From Corallium rubrum (taxonomy: Eukaryota; Cnidaria; Anthozoa; Scleralcyonacea; Coralliidae): DNA of 64,000 bases. Location: NCBI GenBank assembly GCA_964035015.1, contig OZ036017.1, positions 3,955,753-4,019,752 of the forward strand. Reading direction: 5' to 3'. The position numbers were made by a program, and so were the translations under genes. Below, piece by piece: positions 12,007 to 21,486 of this stretch. The notes below the pieces were generated by a model. That model did no database searches and was not told the DNA's origin. It saw only the letters and a program-made list of their open reading frames with translations. Numbering within the stretch: the first letter of the stretch is position 1; every line of letters starts with the position of its first letter.

Positions 12007-12102
12007 ATCGAATTATAGTAAGGTTTAATGCTGCTGAAAATATCACGATAGAAACTACATTTAATATTTTCAGCAGTACTCAAACCTTACTATATTTCGA
12101 TT
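12007..12102. repeat. Short hairpin
   Basis: AATCGAATTATAGTAAGGTTT...GCTGCTGAAAATAT at 12007-12042 pairs with ATATTTTCAGCAGTACTCAAACC...CGATT at 12063-12102, with a loop of about 20 bases. The plus frame crossing it (11997-12353) has no recognisable domain. From 12110 to 13079 no gene is seen. Confidence 0.75.
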
Positions 12103-13082
12103 CGTATTTCAACACTGCCTATGCAGCTTACTACTTTATTTCAATAAAGAGAAAAGAAATACCGCCATCTTTGTTTATGTTTTTGAAGTCTAGGGGACAA
12201 CTCGCGCGACTATCTCGTAATCTCCACGAGCGCATGCGCAGACAAAATTCCCTGCTGTTCAAGACACTGATCTCAATAAAACGGGGCATCAGGCCGGATT
12301 TAGCGTGCCAGTTGTGTGATGACGTGACCACTACGAAAGATGGCTGCGACTGAAGTTTATAGCTTTCGTAGATTGAAAACAGACAAAAAGAGTTATTTAT
12401 TTTTAAGAAAATTTAAACGAATGTAAGGACACAAGAAGTACTTAATAAGGTTTAAGACATTAATTTCTTGTATTTGTTTCTGTTACTGAGTTATAAAACC
12501 TTTAAATTTCGCTGTTTTCTTCAGTGTGGACAACGAAGAAAGTTCACGATAATATATACTGAAAAACAGACTATAAAATCTACGAAGAATTCAATTCCAA
12601 GTCTTAAATTGTACCTTTTATAGTAATCTTAATGCCTTAACAATATTTCGTGTTGTGTACTTTCTCTCTTTTTACTGGATTTGTTGTTAAACAGTGAAAA
12701 CTAAACGAACCGGCATCTGTTGTTTGCTTTATGGCTTTTCCGATTACTTAATATTCCTCCCCCGGATAATCTGACCGTACTGACGTCAAGATTGCTTATG
12801 CCAGTCAACTTTGGGATTGGGAACAAGTTCTAAGGCCGCAATGCGTCATATGTTCCACTCACTGACCTATATATATCACTGGACTGCGGGTGCTGCCCAA
12901 AAATGTGTCCCCATTTTCACTTTCAAAATGGTAGCGACCACTGACATGTACTTCTCGACATGTACTTAGGAAAAAATAAAATTTATGTAAGTTCCTATCC
13001 GAGGGCTTCCCCAGAGGTGAAAAAATCGTCCAGCGTTAGCCAGAATAAAATACTAAAGACTAATTCGGACAGGAAAGAGTTA

Positions 13083-13314
13083 GGGGCTGTTTACATGAGC
13101 CGGACTAGCCCCGCTAACCAGGCTGACTCGTGTCACGAAATTCTTTCCTCGGGCATAAAAAAAATATAATCAACGTTAGGATTAGTTTACATCTAAACTA
13201 AACCAATTCTTCTTTGTACATTTAGTTTATGCGAGTTTCAAAACCATAGTAAGATCCTAATCAATCATGTGAGCCCAGTTAACCGGGCTAGCCCGGCTCA
13301 TGTAAACAGGCCCT
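13083..13314. mobile_element. Harbinger-type MITE, TTA target duplication
   Basis: Starts GGGGCTGTTTACATGAGCCGG and ends CCGGCTCATGTAAACAGGCCCT. TTA flanks it at 13080-13082 and 13315-13317, the 3-bp duplication typical of PIF/Harbinger. The interior resembles that of the larger element at 30530-31804 (TTAGTTTAGATGTAA-like words), so it is a short relative of that family. Confidence 0.8.
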
Positions 13315-13317
13315 TTA

Positions 13318-13466
13318 AGCCGGTTTTCTACTAGGCGACTTTTTTCGCGCGAAGCGACTTTCTTTTGTTCGAATTTATAGATTTCTGATTAGTTCCAGCT
13401 CAGAGCTCATGAGACAAAAGAAAAAGTCGCTTCGCGCGAATAAAGTCGCCTAGTGGAAAACCGGCT
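13318..13466. mobile_element. Second Harbinger-type MITE abutting the first
   Basis: Starts AGCCGGTTTTCTACTAGGCG and ends CGCCTAGTGGAAAACCGGCT, with inner arms TTCGCGCGAAGCGACTTT and complement. TTA flanks both sides (13315-13317 and 13467-13469). The left TTA is also the right TTA of the preceding MITE. Confidence 0.8.
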
Positions 13467-13589
13467 TTAGAGAGATACTTTATAAATCGTTCTAAATGCA
13501 TACACAGTTGGTCATTGTTTATTGTTAATTTCTTGTGGAAGGACTCAAGAGTATTCAAATATTTTTTAAACCAAATATTCGGTGGTTTT

Positions 13590-14220
13590 TCCATGTATAC
13601 TATTTATGTTTGTTGCCGAGCGGCCCGGGACGTTTTCGTGATAAGAGTCTTATTGTAGTTCTGAACTACAATAATAATAATATTCTTAGACAATTACTGT
13701 CTGAATTAAAGACGTGCCGGCCGGCGTACGGCACGAACACTTGGCAATAAAATAGACAAGACTGTCAATACACATCATGGTCATGGAAATCTACAAACAT
13801 TTCGTTTTATGGAGTCGTCAGCTCTATAAAGAAATGAATCGCTGAAGATCACGAGAAAATTGTAAAGAAGCGAAGCGTACCGAGTTCTTCTTAGAGTGTC
13901 TTTATCAACCTTTTCCAAGTGTTAATAGCAGACGAAAAACTTATCAGTTGTCAGGTGTTTTAAAATCCGGTAAACGGCGAGTTTCCATCTTTAATTCGTC
14001 CGTCTATTTTTCCGTCGTTAAAACAAGAAAGCCGGACGACAAACCATATCAGACTAGGAGTGGAAGACTGTCAAAACCCGTCAGTCAACAAGCTTTCATC
14101 TTCTTTAAATATGAAGACTTATCGAGTTACTAGATATACATAAACGCAACGACCCCTCGCCCGCTTTTGATACGTTAAGTATACATAAATACCTCCCCCC
14201 GATTAAAATAAGCACCTGAT
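13590..14220. repeat. Dispersed repeat, copy 2
   Basis: Shares the AGAAAGCCGGACGACAAACC block with 10370-10395 and inverted blocks with 10480-10760. The end, with AACGCAACGACCCCTCGCCCGC (near 14146-14168), recurs inverted at 47146-47172. No gene. Confidence 0.6.
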
Positions 14221-14469
14221 CTGTTTTTGTATACAAATATAAACCCCTGCCCTCCTGGCCTCCTTTATGGTTTTATCACTTTTATGAATGTAGTTCTATT
14301 ATTGACCAATTTCCAAAGCAATGTTTTATTCCAAAATTATAAAGCAGTGGCTGAGGAAAAACTTGGTCACGACCTAATAGCACCAGAGACTGATAGCAAA
14401 AACAAACAATAATTACAGACGCTTATACCAAGGTGCCTATTAAACTGTTTTAATAATATGATTCCTCAT

Positions 14470-14900
14470 GTTCCAAATATAATGTTCAACCTCAAAGAAA
14501 AACATCAGGACAGAAAAAACCCGTAGGTAACAGCCTGAAAACTATAGGTATAAGAGAGGAAAAAGTAACCTCCCTGGTTAGTTTTTCCTCTCTTATATAC
14601 CTATATTTTTCAGGCTGTTACCTACGTTTTGTTCTGTTCTGTTCTGTTCTGTTCTGTTCTGTTCTGTTCTGTTCTGTTCTGTTCTTTTCTGTTCTGTTCT
14701 GTTCTGTTCTGTTCTGTTCTGTTCTGTTCTGTTCTGTTCTGTTCTGTTCTGTTCTGTTCTGTTCTGTTCTGTTCTGTTCTGTTCTGTTCTGTTCTGTTCT
14801 GTTCTGTTCTGTTCTGTTCTGTTCTGTTCTGTTCTGTTCTGTTCTGTTCTGTTCTGTTCTGTTCTGATGTTTTTCTTTGAGGTTCAACATTATATTTGGA
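14470..14900. repeat. Palindrome whose right arm holds a ~240-bp (TTCTG)n array
   Basis: Left arm 14470-14569 (CCAAATATAATGTTCAACCTC...GGTAACAGCCTGAAAA...TATAAGAGAGGAAAAA) pairs with 14581-14627 and 14865-14900. Between the two right-arm pieces sits an almost pure TTCTG pentamer array (about 14628-14866, one interruption near 14684). The left arm has only GGACAGAAAAAAC at that point. Because the unit is 5 bp, every frame of one strand reads FCSVL and of the other NRTEQ; these frames are not genes. Confidence 0.9.
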
Positions 14901-15159
14901 ACTATAATACAAAGTTTCACTCGAACCATGGAAAAAACGCCTGGGAAAATGTATATTATTTGAAAAGATTCGCATTTGGCGGCATCTTTTCCGATCTTTA
15001 TCGCAGTTTTTCAAGATTTTTCAATGGTTTCTATTCGTGTTTAATATTGTTTGGTTCATCCCACTGCAACATCTCTTCTTAGCTTTCCTTTTTCGGTCAT
15101 TTGTAAACCAATTTTTCGGACAAAGATTTTGTTTAGCTTGAACCGCGAAAGTTGGGATT

Positions 15160-15162
<3 letters not shown>

Positions 15163-15246
<84 letters not shown>
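15163..15246. repeat. (TA)n microsatellite
   Basis: Pure TA run abutting the 3' side of PLE copy A. Frames of IY repeats across it are artefacts. Confidence 0.95.
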
Positions 15247-15247
<1 letters not shown>

Positions 15248-17694
15248 GTGTGGGTTTTGGTCTACGAAACGCAAAGAGTGCTCGATAACATATAGTTAGA
15301 GCAAATATAGATTTTCGCTTACCTCAAAAGTCTGCAACAGGCTGTTTCATCTAAAAGAGAATCTTCAGGCAGATGACAATTTTCGAAAACAGGGGGTGCT
15401 TATATCCTTCTTGCCGGAACGTGGGAGTGTGGGGGCGAAACAATACATGCATTCATGGCTTTTGTTGCGCTGTTTGCGCGGAATTTATTTCGGTGACGAC
15501 ATTGACTGATAATTTCTGCTCTTTTGTTGAGTAAACAATTCTTGTTTTTATCTTTCAAAATATAAAATTTTTCTTCTAAACATAAATTACATCGTTTTGA
15601 ACCTCCCGTGTACGAAATAGAATGTTTTAAAATTTGCCAATTAATATTAAAATCCTTATTGTTTTCTTTCAATGCCCAAATATATTTCGAAAGTTCGGTG
15701 TCGTTTGCATGCTTTTTATGCTGAAAAGATTTAGTGTGGTTGGCCAATCGCTCTTTGAATGTGGTTGAAGTCATGCCAATGTAATTCTTGATCGTGTTTG
15801 TGTTGTTTACTGTGACTGATGCTTTGTATACTATGTCCCTAGTCATGCATTGTTTTCTAAGTGGACAATTCGTGTTTTTCCTACAATTGCAACTGCTAGT
15901 GTCCTTATCCTGTGGCATGTTATTCCTACATATGTGTGCATTGTGTTTAGTGATTATTGACTTAACATTGTTCATGCAGCTGTAACTTACTTTGACTTTG
16001 TTTCTGTTAAAAATCTTATGGAGCTTGTGGTGTGGTGGGAAGTGCTTGTCAATTAGGTTTAGGAAATTACGTCCTATGTTTGTGCTTACACTCTTGCTAA
16101 AAGGTGGGTTGAACCAAGTGATGTTGCGTTGCCTATTCCTGCGTGGTTACTGTGCTGTGTGTTGAGTGTAGCTAAGATCATGATCAAAGTTGCTGTGCCT
16201 AAGTGCGTTCTGATATATGGGTGCAGATTCCTGAAAAACTTGTTCATCTGATGAGAGAAGTGCAATGCGCTCGTTGATTGATGCAGGTAACTGTCTTGTG
16301 ATGCTTGGTGGGTGGTTAGAGTGCTTATTTATGTAAAGCGGATCGTCATTGGGCTTCCTATAGGGTCTATGATTTCCATTGTTAAGGTCGAAAGTTACAT
16401 CTAAAAAGTTTACTATGCGTAAATTTGATTCGACGGTAATTTTTAGGTCAAACTGCTCGAAAATTTTGTGGAGTTCTTTCCTTGTTTTGTCTGCTAAACG
16501 TGCTGATTTACTTTTTATAACAGCCAAACCGTCATCTCTATATAGGCCAATGCTTTCTTTGCCAAATTTCTTACTTAGGTGATTTAAAATGAAAAGGCTT
16601 ACTAACTCACAAACTTCCGCGCCGTCGAAACAACCCATGGTAACGTCAAACAAACTATTGCTAACTTTTTTTATCCATGAAATTCCGGTATTGAAAAGGA
16701 GAGATTTTCTAGCGTGTTTCATTATTGAAATATTGTTTTCAGTTATAGTAGCCAAATTCGAAGCCCAAGATAATGCTTGGTCCAATAGTTTTTCAGAAAT
16801 AGACGGATAGAAATCGACAATGTCAAACGAAATAAAACTATGTCTGTCCTTATCTTTTATATTGCCAAACCACTCAATTACTTGTTTTGTATTTCTCCAT
16901 TGGTTTTTGTCTCAAATTAGAATTAATTTTGTCCAAAATCACCTTACTTAGTTTTCCGGATTCGCTTTTAGCGGGGTTAATTAATCGGCATTTTGGATTG
17001 TTTTCGAAATTTTCTTTGTGGTCTTTTAAAGATATAAATGCTTCGCGTTTTTTCATTTTTTCAATTTTGTCATCGATTCCTAAACTGTTCGAAATTTCTT
17101 TTAGTTCCGAATCAATTTCATCCATAGTGTCCTCGGATCCATGCTTATATGTTTTTGTGATGTTGTTATGTAGGAGCTTGTTGTATGTGTCGAGCGGGGT
17201 TTCATAAATGTTCCTAGTTTTGCCTGCAAAAATGAAAATGTTGGGAGATGAATTAATTTTCTTTAAATCGGTAGCCAAACATTTCTGAAACTGGTTCGTA
17301 TATGGCCGAAATTGTATATTTTCGATGAGTTTTATAAGGTCGTCTTCGAAAGGTTTTATTTCCGGAATAGAAGGAGGTGTTTTGTTGGACGCAAGGCCGA
17401 AAGGGTTGTTTTGATTTTCTCTCTGTTTGTTTTAAGAAAGAAATTGGCTTTCCATCTCATACGTTTTATTACACTTTCCACTTTTTCAATCAAATTCTTC
17501 AAATAAGCGTCCTGTGATGGTATTGGGATATTCTTTAGTGAATAGTCAAATCGAAATTGCCGCATTTTGAAGTTAAATAGAAATGAATAACGTAAACAAG
17601 AGTGCACAACCGATATACGGGTGCGAATATACGTGTGGGTTTTGGTCTACGAAACGCAAAGAGTGCTCGATAACATATAGTTAGAGCAAATATA
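15247..17694 (-). mobile_element. Penelope-like element, family 1, copy A
   Basis: The minus strand encodes pieces of a PLE polyprotein: an RT N-terminal part near 16874-17278 (LKDHKEN...[16 protein letters not shown]), RT core 16147-16785 ([12 protein letters not shown], the YxDD box), and a Cys-rich linker plus GIY-YIG endonuclease at 15400-15975 ([32 protein letters not shown]). A 63-bp direct repeat, CGTGTGGGTTTTGGTCTACG to GAGCAAATATA, lies at 15247-15309 and 17632-17694, the pseudo-LTR arrangement known for PLEs. The coding region is in several frames, so it is decayed. PLEs copy by target-primed reverse transcription. It lies head-to-head with copy B. Confidence 0.92.
15331..15373 (-). 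ncRNA. Hammerhead-ribozyme-like fold, PLE copy A
   Basis: Read on the minus strand: TCTGC, then CTGAAGA (fits CUGANGA), then a UCU/AGA hairpin, then GAAA, then ACA-GCC-UGU, then U, then GCAGA. TCTGC and GCAGA are perfect complements, forming stem I, so this is a type I hammerhead layout. Weak point: the first stem II pair is U-U instead of G-C. PLEs are known to carry minimal hammerheads in their terminal repeats. Activity is inferred only. Confidence 0.5.
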
Positions 17695-18236
17695 CATTTA
17701 AACCAATGGAGAAATATACAAAACAAGTAATTGAGTGGTTTGGCAATATAAAAGATAAGGACAGACATAGTTTTATTTCGTTTGACATTGTCGATTTCTA
17801 TCCGTCTATTTCTGAAAAACTATTGGACCAAGCATTATCTTGGGCTTCGAATTTGGCTACTATAACTGAAAACAATATTTCAATAATAAAACACGCTAGA
17901 AAATCTCTCCTTTTCAATTCCGGAATTTCATGGATAAAAAAAGATAGCAATAGTTTGTTTGACGTTACCATGGGTTGTTTCGACGGCGCGGAAGTTTGTG
18001 AGTTAGTAGGCCTTCTCATTTTAAATCACCTAAGTAAGAAATTTGGCAAAGAAAGCATTGGCCTATATAGAGATGACGGTTTGGCTATTATAAAAAGTAA
18101 ATCAGCACGTTTAGCAGACAAAACAAGGAAAGAACTCCACAAAATTTTCGAGCAGTTTGACCTAAAAATTACCGCCGAATCAAATTTACGCATAGTAAAC
18201 TTTTTGTATCTGCGCAGCAGATATATTGCTATCGTG

Positions 18237-18285
<49 letters not shown>

Positions 18286-18370
18286 TACGTACGTACGTAC
18301 GTACGTACGTACGTACGTACGTACGTACGTATGTATGTATGTATGTATGTATGTATGTATGTATGTATGT
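18237..18370. repeat. Compound (GT)n (ACGT)n (GTAT)n microsatellite
   Basis: Three pure blocks follow each other. The tracks differ by stepwise change of the repeat word, suggesting successive slippage. HT- and YV-repeat frames across it are artefacts. Confidence 0.95.
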
Positions 18371-18484
18371 TAGCTTTTTTGGGTAACCACTGACCTGTAG
18401 TGTGTGCTGTGCTGTAACAATATTTCGTCCGCCATATCACGAAGTCCTTCGAAGCGACAAAGTTTTGGATTAAAATACTACGAT

Positions 18485-19250
18485 TAAAATACTAATCACA
18501 TACGTTGTACAGAATTTTACGCTCTATCTAACCGTGCAAGTTTCCCAAATGGCACAAATCTACAAACGATTCAGGGATTTACTTTAAATATGACGTGGTT
18601 TGACCGTATGTCAAGTAAATAGCGTAATAATGCAATTTGATATTTGATATTTGCGCTCACGTCAGCTCAAATAGACTTTTCTCCGTTGCTATTCTATACC
18701 ATGATTTCTAATTCACATATGTTGTACAGAATTTAACGCTCTATATAACTGTTGAGTTCGTGAATGGCACAAACCTACAGACGATTCAGGGGTATACTTT
18801 AAAAACGCGGTATCCGCGGGCGGCTCAACTGCAATGAAGATATATCCCAATACGGCTGTTAGCCGTTAAATTCTATATTTCCGACAAAGTTTTTGACTAA
18901 AACACTATGATTTTTCAAGGTTCTATTCTATGCGATTTTTTCTAATTCACATGTGTTGTAGAGTATTTAACGCTCTATCTCACTGTAGAAGACAGTTTCG
19001 TGAATGGCACAAACCTACAGACGATTCAGGGATACTTTTAATATGATTGCGTTTGACCCGATAATTGACATTTGATATTTGGCGCTCATCTCAGTTCAAA
19101 TAGATTTTTCTCCGTTGCTATTCTACGATTTTTTTAATTCACATTTGTTGTACAGAATTAACGCTCCATCTAACGGTATAAGTTTCCAAAATGGCACAAA
19201 CCTTACCTACAGGCGATTCAGGGGTATACTTTAGACCCGCGGTGTCCGGC
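18485..19250. repeat. Four diverged ~220-bp tandem units
   Basis: Each unit carries CACAT-TGTTGTACAGAATT, then AACGCTCTAT, then ATGGCACAAACCTACAGACGATTCAGGG, near 18494, 18714, 18952 and 19139. A second block (TTTGATATTTG...CAAATAGA-TTTTCTCCGTTGC) is present after units 1 and 3, giving a higher-order alternation. Confidence 0.8.
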
Positions 19251-19478
19251 TCAACAGCTGTATTGGGATATATCTTCAGTTAGCCATTAAATTCTATATT
19301 TCCGACAAAGCTTTGCACTAAAACATTTCGCAGATAGGGGATATTGCTGATAAAACTGGTAAGTATTTTTAACGTGACTTATAGTAAACTTTTGACTGCG
19401 ATCTACCACAGTTTTTGTGAGTCATGATAAATTATTTTGGTCAGAGAATTGAACGTGTACTTTCTCTGATCTTTAATT

Positions 19479-19577
19479 ATCTTATAAGATCTCGATAAAA
19501 TCTTATAAGATCTACGTGTAAAAATCTTATAAGATTTTTCTTAAGATCTTACAAGATTTTCCAAGATCGCACAAGAT
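19479..19577. promoter_or_regulatory. Five phased ATCTTATAAGAT palindromes
   Basis: 12-bp sites start at 19479, 19500 and 19524 (perfect ATCTTATAAGAT), 19546 (ATCTTACAAGAT) and 19566 (ATCGCACAAGAT). Spacings are 21, 24, 22 and 20 bp, about two helical turns. The cluster lies just inside the right end of the insertion. Such subterminal arrays often bind the element's own transposase; that role is inferred. Confidence 0.6.
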
Positions 19578-20683
19578 CTTGACAAGTGATTCTCACAGTG
19601 GTGGGTATGGCGCAGATACATGTACGCATAGCGGACCTTTTGTTAGATGTAACTTTCGACCTTAACAATGGAAATTATAGGCCCTATAGGAAGCCCAATG
19701 ACGATCCGCTTTACATAAATAAGCGCTCTAACCACCCACCAAGCATCACAAGACAGTTACCTGCATCAATCAACAAGCGCATCCCACTCCTCTCATCAGA
19801 TGAACAAGTTTTTCAGGAATCTGCACCCATATATCAGAACGCACTTAGGCACAGCAACTTTGATCATGATCTTAGCTACACTCAACACACAGTACAGCAA
19901 CCACGCAGGAATAGGCAACGCAACATCACTTGGTTCAACCCACCTTTTAGCAAGAGTGTAAGCACAAACACAGGACGTAATTTCCTAAACCTAATTGACA
20001 AGCACTTCGCACCACACCACACCACACCACAAGCTCCATAAGATTTTTAACAGAAACACAGTCAAAGTAAGTTACAGCTGCATGAACAATGTTAAGTCAA
20101 TAATCACTAAACACAATGCACACATATGTAGGAATAACATGCCACAGGATAAGGACACTAGCAGCTGCAATTGTAGGAAAAACACGAATTGTCCACTTAG
20201 AAAACAATGCATGACTAGGGACATAGTATACAAAGCAACAGTCACAGTAAACAACACAAACACGATCAAGAATTACATTGGCATGACTTCAACCACATTC
20301 AAAGAGCGATTGGCCAACCACACTAAATCTTTTCAGCATAAAAAGCATGCATACGACACCGAACTTTCGAAATATATTTGGGCATTGAAAGAAAACAATA
20401 AGGATTTTAATATTAATTGGCAAATTTTAAAACATTCTATTTCGTACACGGGAGGTTCAAAACGATGTAATTTATGTTTAGAAGAAAAATTTTATATTTT
20501 GAAAGATAAAAACAAGAATTGTTTACTCAACAAAGGAGCAGAAATTATCAGTCAATGCCGTCATCGAAATAAATTCCGCGCAAACAGCGCAACAAAAGCC
20601 ATGAATGCATGTATTGTTTCGCCCCCACACTCCCACGTTCCGGCAAGAAGGATATAAGCACCCCCTGTTTTCGAAAATTGTCA

Positions 20684-20726
20684 TCTGCCTGAAGATTCTT
20701 TTTTAGATGAAGCAGCCTGTTGCAGA
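20684..20726 (+). ncRNA. Hammerhead-like fold, PLE copy B (core altered)
   Basis: Same layout as in copy A (TCTGC, CTGAAGA, UCU/AGA stem, ACA/UGU-like stem, GCAGA), but the conserved GAAA reads GAAG at 20709-20712. It is probably an inactive relative. Confidence 0.4.
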
Positions 20727-20740
20727 CTTTTGAGGTAAGC

Positions 20741-20742
<2 letters not shown>

Positions 20743-20798
<56 letters not shown>

Positions 20799-21081
20799 AT
20801 CTCGCAGAATTTCTTTCCCACTCGCGTATAATTTCGCGTGTAAGTGGACTCCACGCGTGTCGAGATTAGCACCCTCGCCCGGGCTCGGAGATAAATAACA
20901 TTATTCGACTGTATGCCGAGCAAAATACAGGCAGTTTTAGAAACATGTGTCATCAGTCCTGTTCTTAGGTATCGGTCAGCGACCTTCACCATTAGGAAAA
21001 GGACCCTTAAATGCCTCCATTTTGAAAACGATTTGGGGGACACTTTTCCTAACTCAAAGGTAATAGGAGCACGCAGTCTAG

Positions 21082-21140
<59 letters not shown>
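20743..21140. repeat. Two (TA)n tracts around a dispersed repeat
   Basis: TA runs lie at about 20743-20798 and 21084-21140. Between them, CGTGTAAGTGGACTCCACGCGTG...GAGATTAGCACCCTC is shared inverted with 46070-46115, and the GTTCTTAGGTATCGGTCAGCGACC block is shared inverted with 10208-10235. No gene. Confidence 0.8.
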
Positions 21141-21142
<2 letters not shown>

Positions 21143-21486
21143 TTAGTGGTTCCACTACGTAAGATGGCGGCGACTGGCACGAAATGTTTGACTGCTGCAC
21201 GGCCATAGGGAATGACCTATCCAGTTTATATAGAGATCAGTGGTTCAAGAGCAGGGTAATTTGTTATCGCTATTCAGAAATACAGCAGGCTCATTGAGTT
21301 ATGTGGCTGTTTACATCGTATATTTGAAAATGTGAAGAAGACATAACCAGCAAGATGTTTGCAAGGCTTACTAACTATCTGTCGGTTAACCAGAGCTTTA
21401 ACGTATGTGGATCATTTCCTGGCAACACGGACTTTGTTGTGAAATTTGAAAGGAGATATTTCAAGTGGCAAGTTATATAAATATTG

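Larger units (their letters stand above)
18207..19637. mobile_element. 1.43-kb insertion inside PLE copy B
   Basis: The PLE frame is broken between 18206 and 19638, flanked by TTTTG on both sides (18202-18206 and 19638-19642), a candidate 5-bp duplication. The left end starts TATCTGCGCAGCAGATATATTGC; GCGCAGATA near the right end (19610-19618) is the inverse of its first nine bases. Contents in order: GT, ACGT and GTAT microsatellites (18237-18370); four diverged units of about 220 bp; five spaced ATCTTATAAGAT palindromes. No protein. Superfamily unknown. Confidence 0.7.
17699..20742 (+). mobile_element. Penelope-like element, family 1, copy B (5'-truncated, split)
   Basis: It begins inside the RT ([18 protein letters not shown], then motif [13 protein letters not shown] and [12 protein letters not shown]) at 17706-18204. 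It resumes at 19643 with [11 protein letters not shown] and continues through [13 protein letters not shown], then the Cys-rich linker and GIY-YIG endonuclease (20080-20657). The RT is interrupted by the insertion at 18207-19637. A short CCACA expansion near 20010-20030 also puts the endonuclease in another frame. Its 5' end abuts the pseudo-LTR of copy A in opposite orientation; its 3' end abuts (TA)n at 20743. Confidence 0.92.

Noticed and set aside
14618-15014. Long NRTEQ / FCSVL repeat frames
   Set aside because: A 5-bp repeat without stop words is open in every frame on both strands; these are artefacts of (TTCTG)n.
15247-15309. Hammerhead in the pseudo-LTR (contains CTACGAAACGC)
   Set aside because: GAAAC is present but no CUGANGA precedes it in a foldable position; the supported fold lies in the adjacent 3' end instead.
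18485-19250. CRISPR-like array
   Set aside because: Units are about 220 bp and diverged, in a eukaryotic element; no short repeat-spacer pattern.
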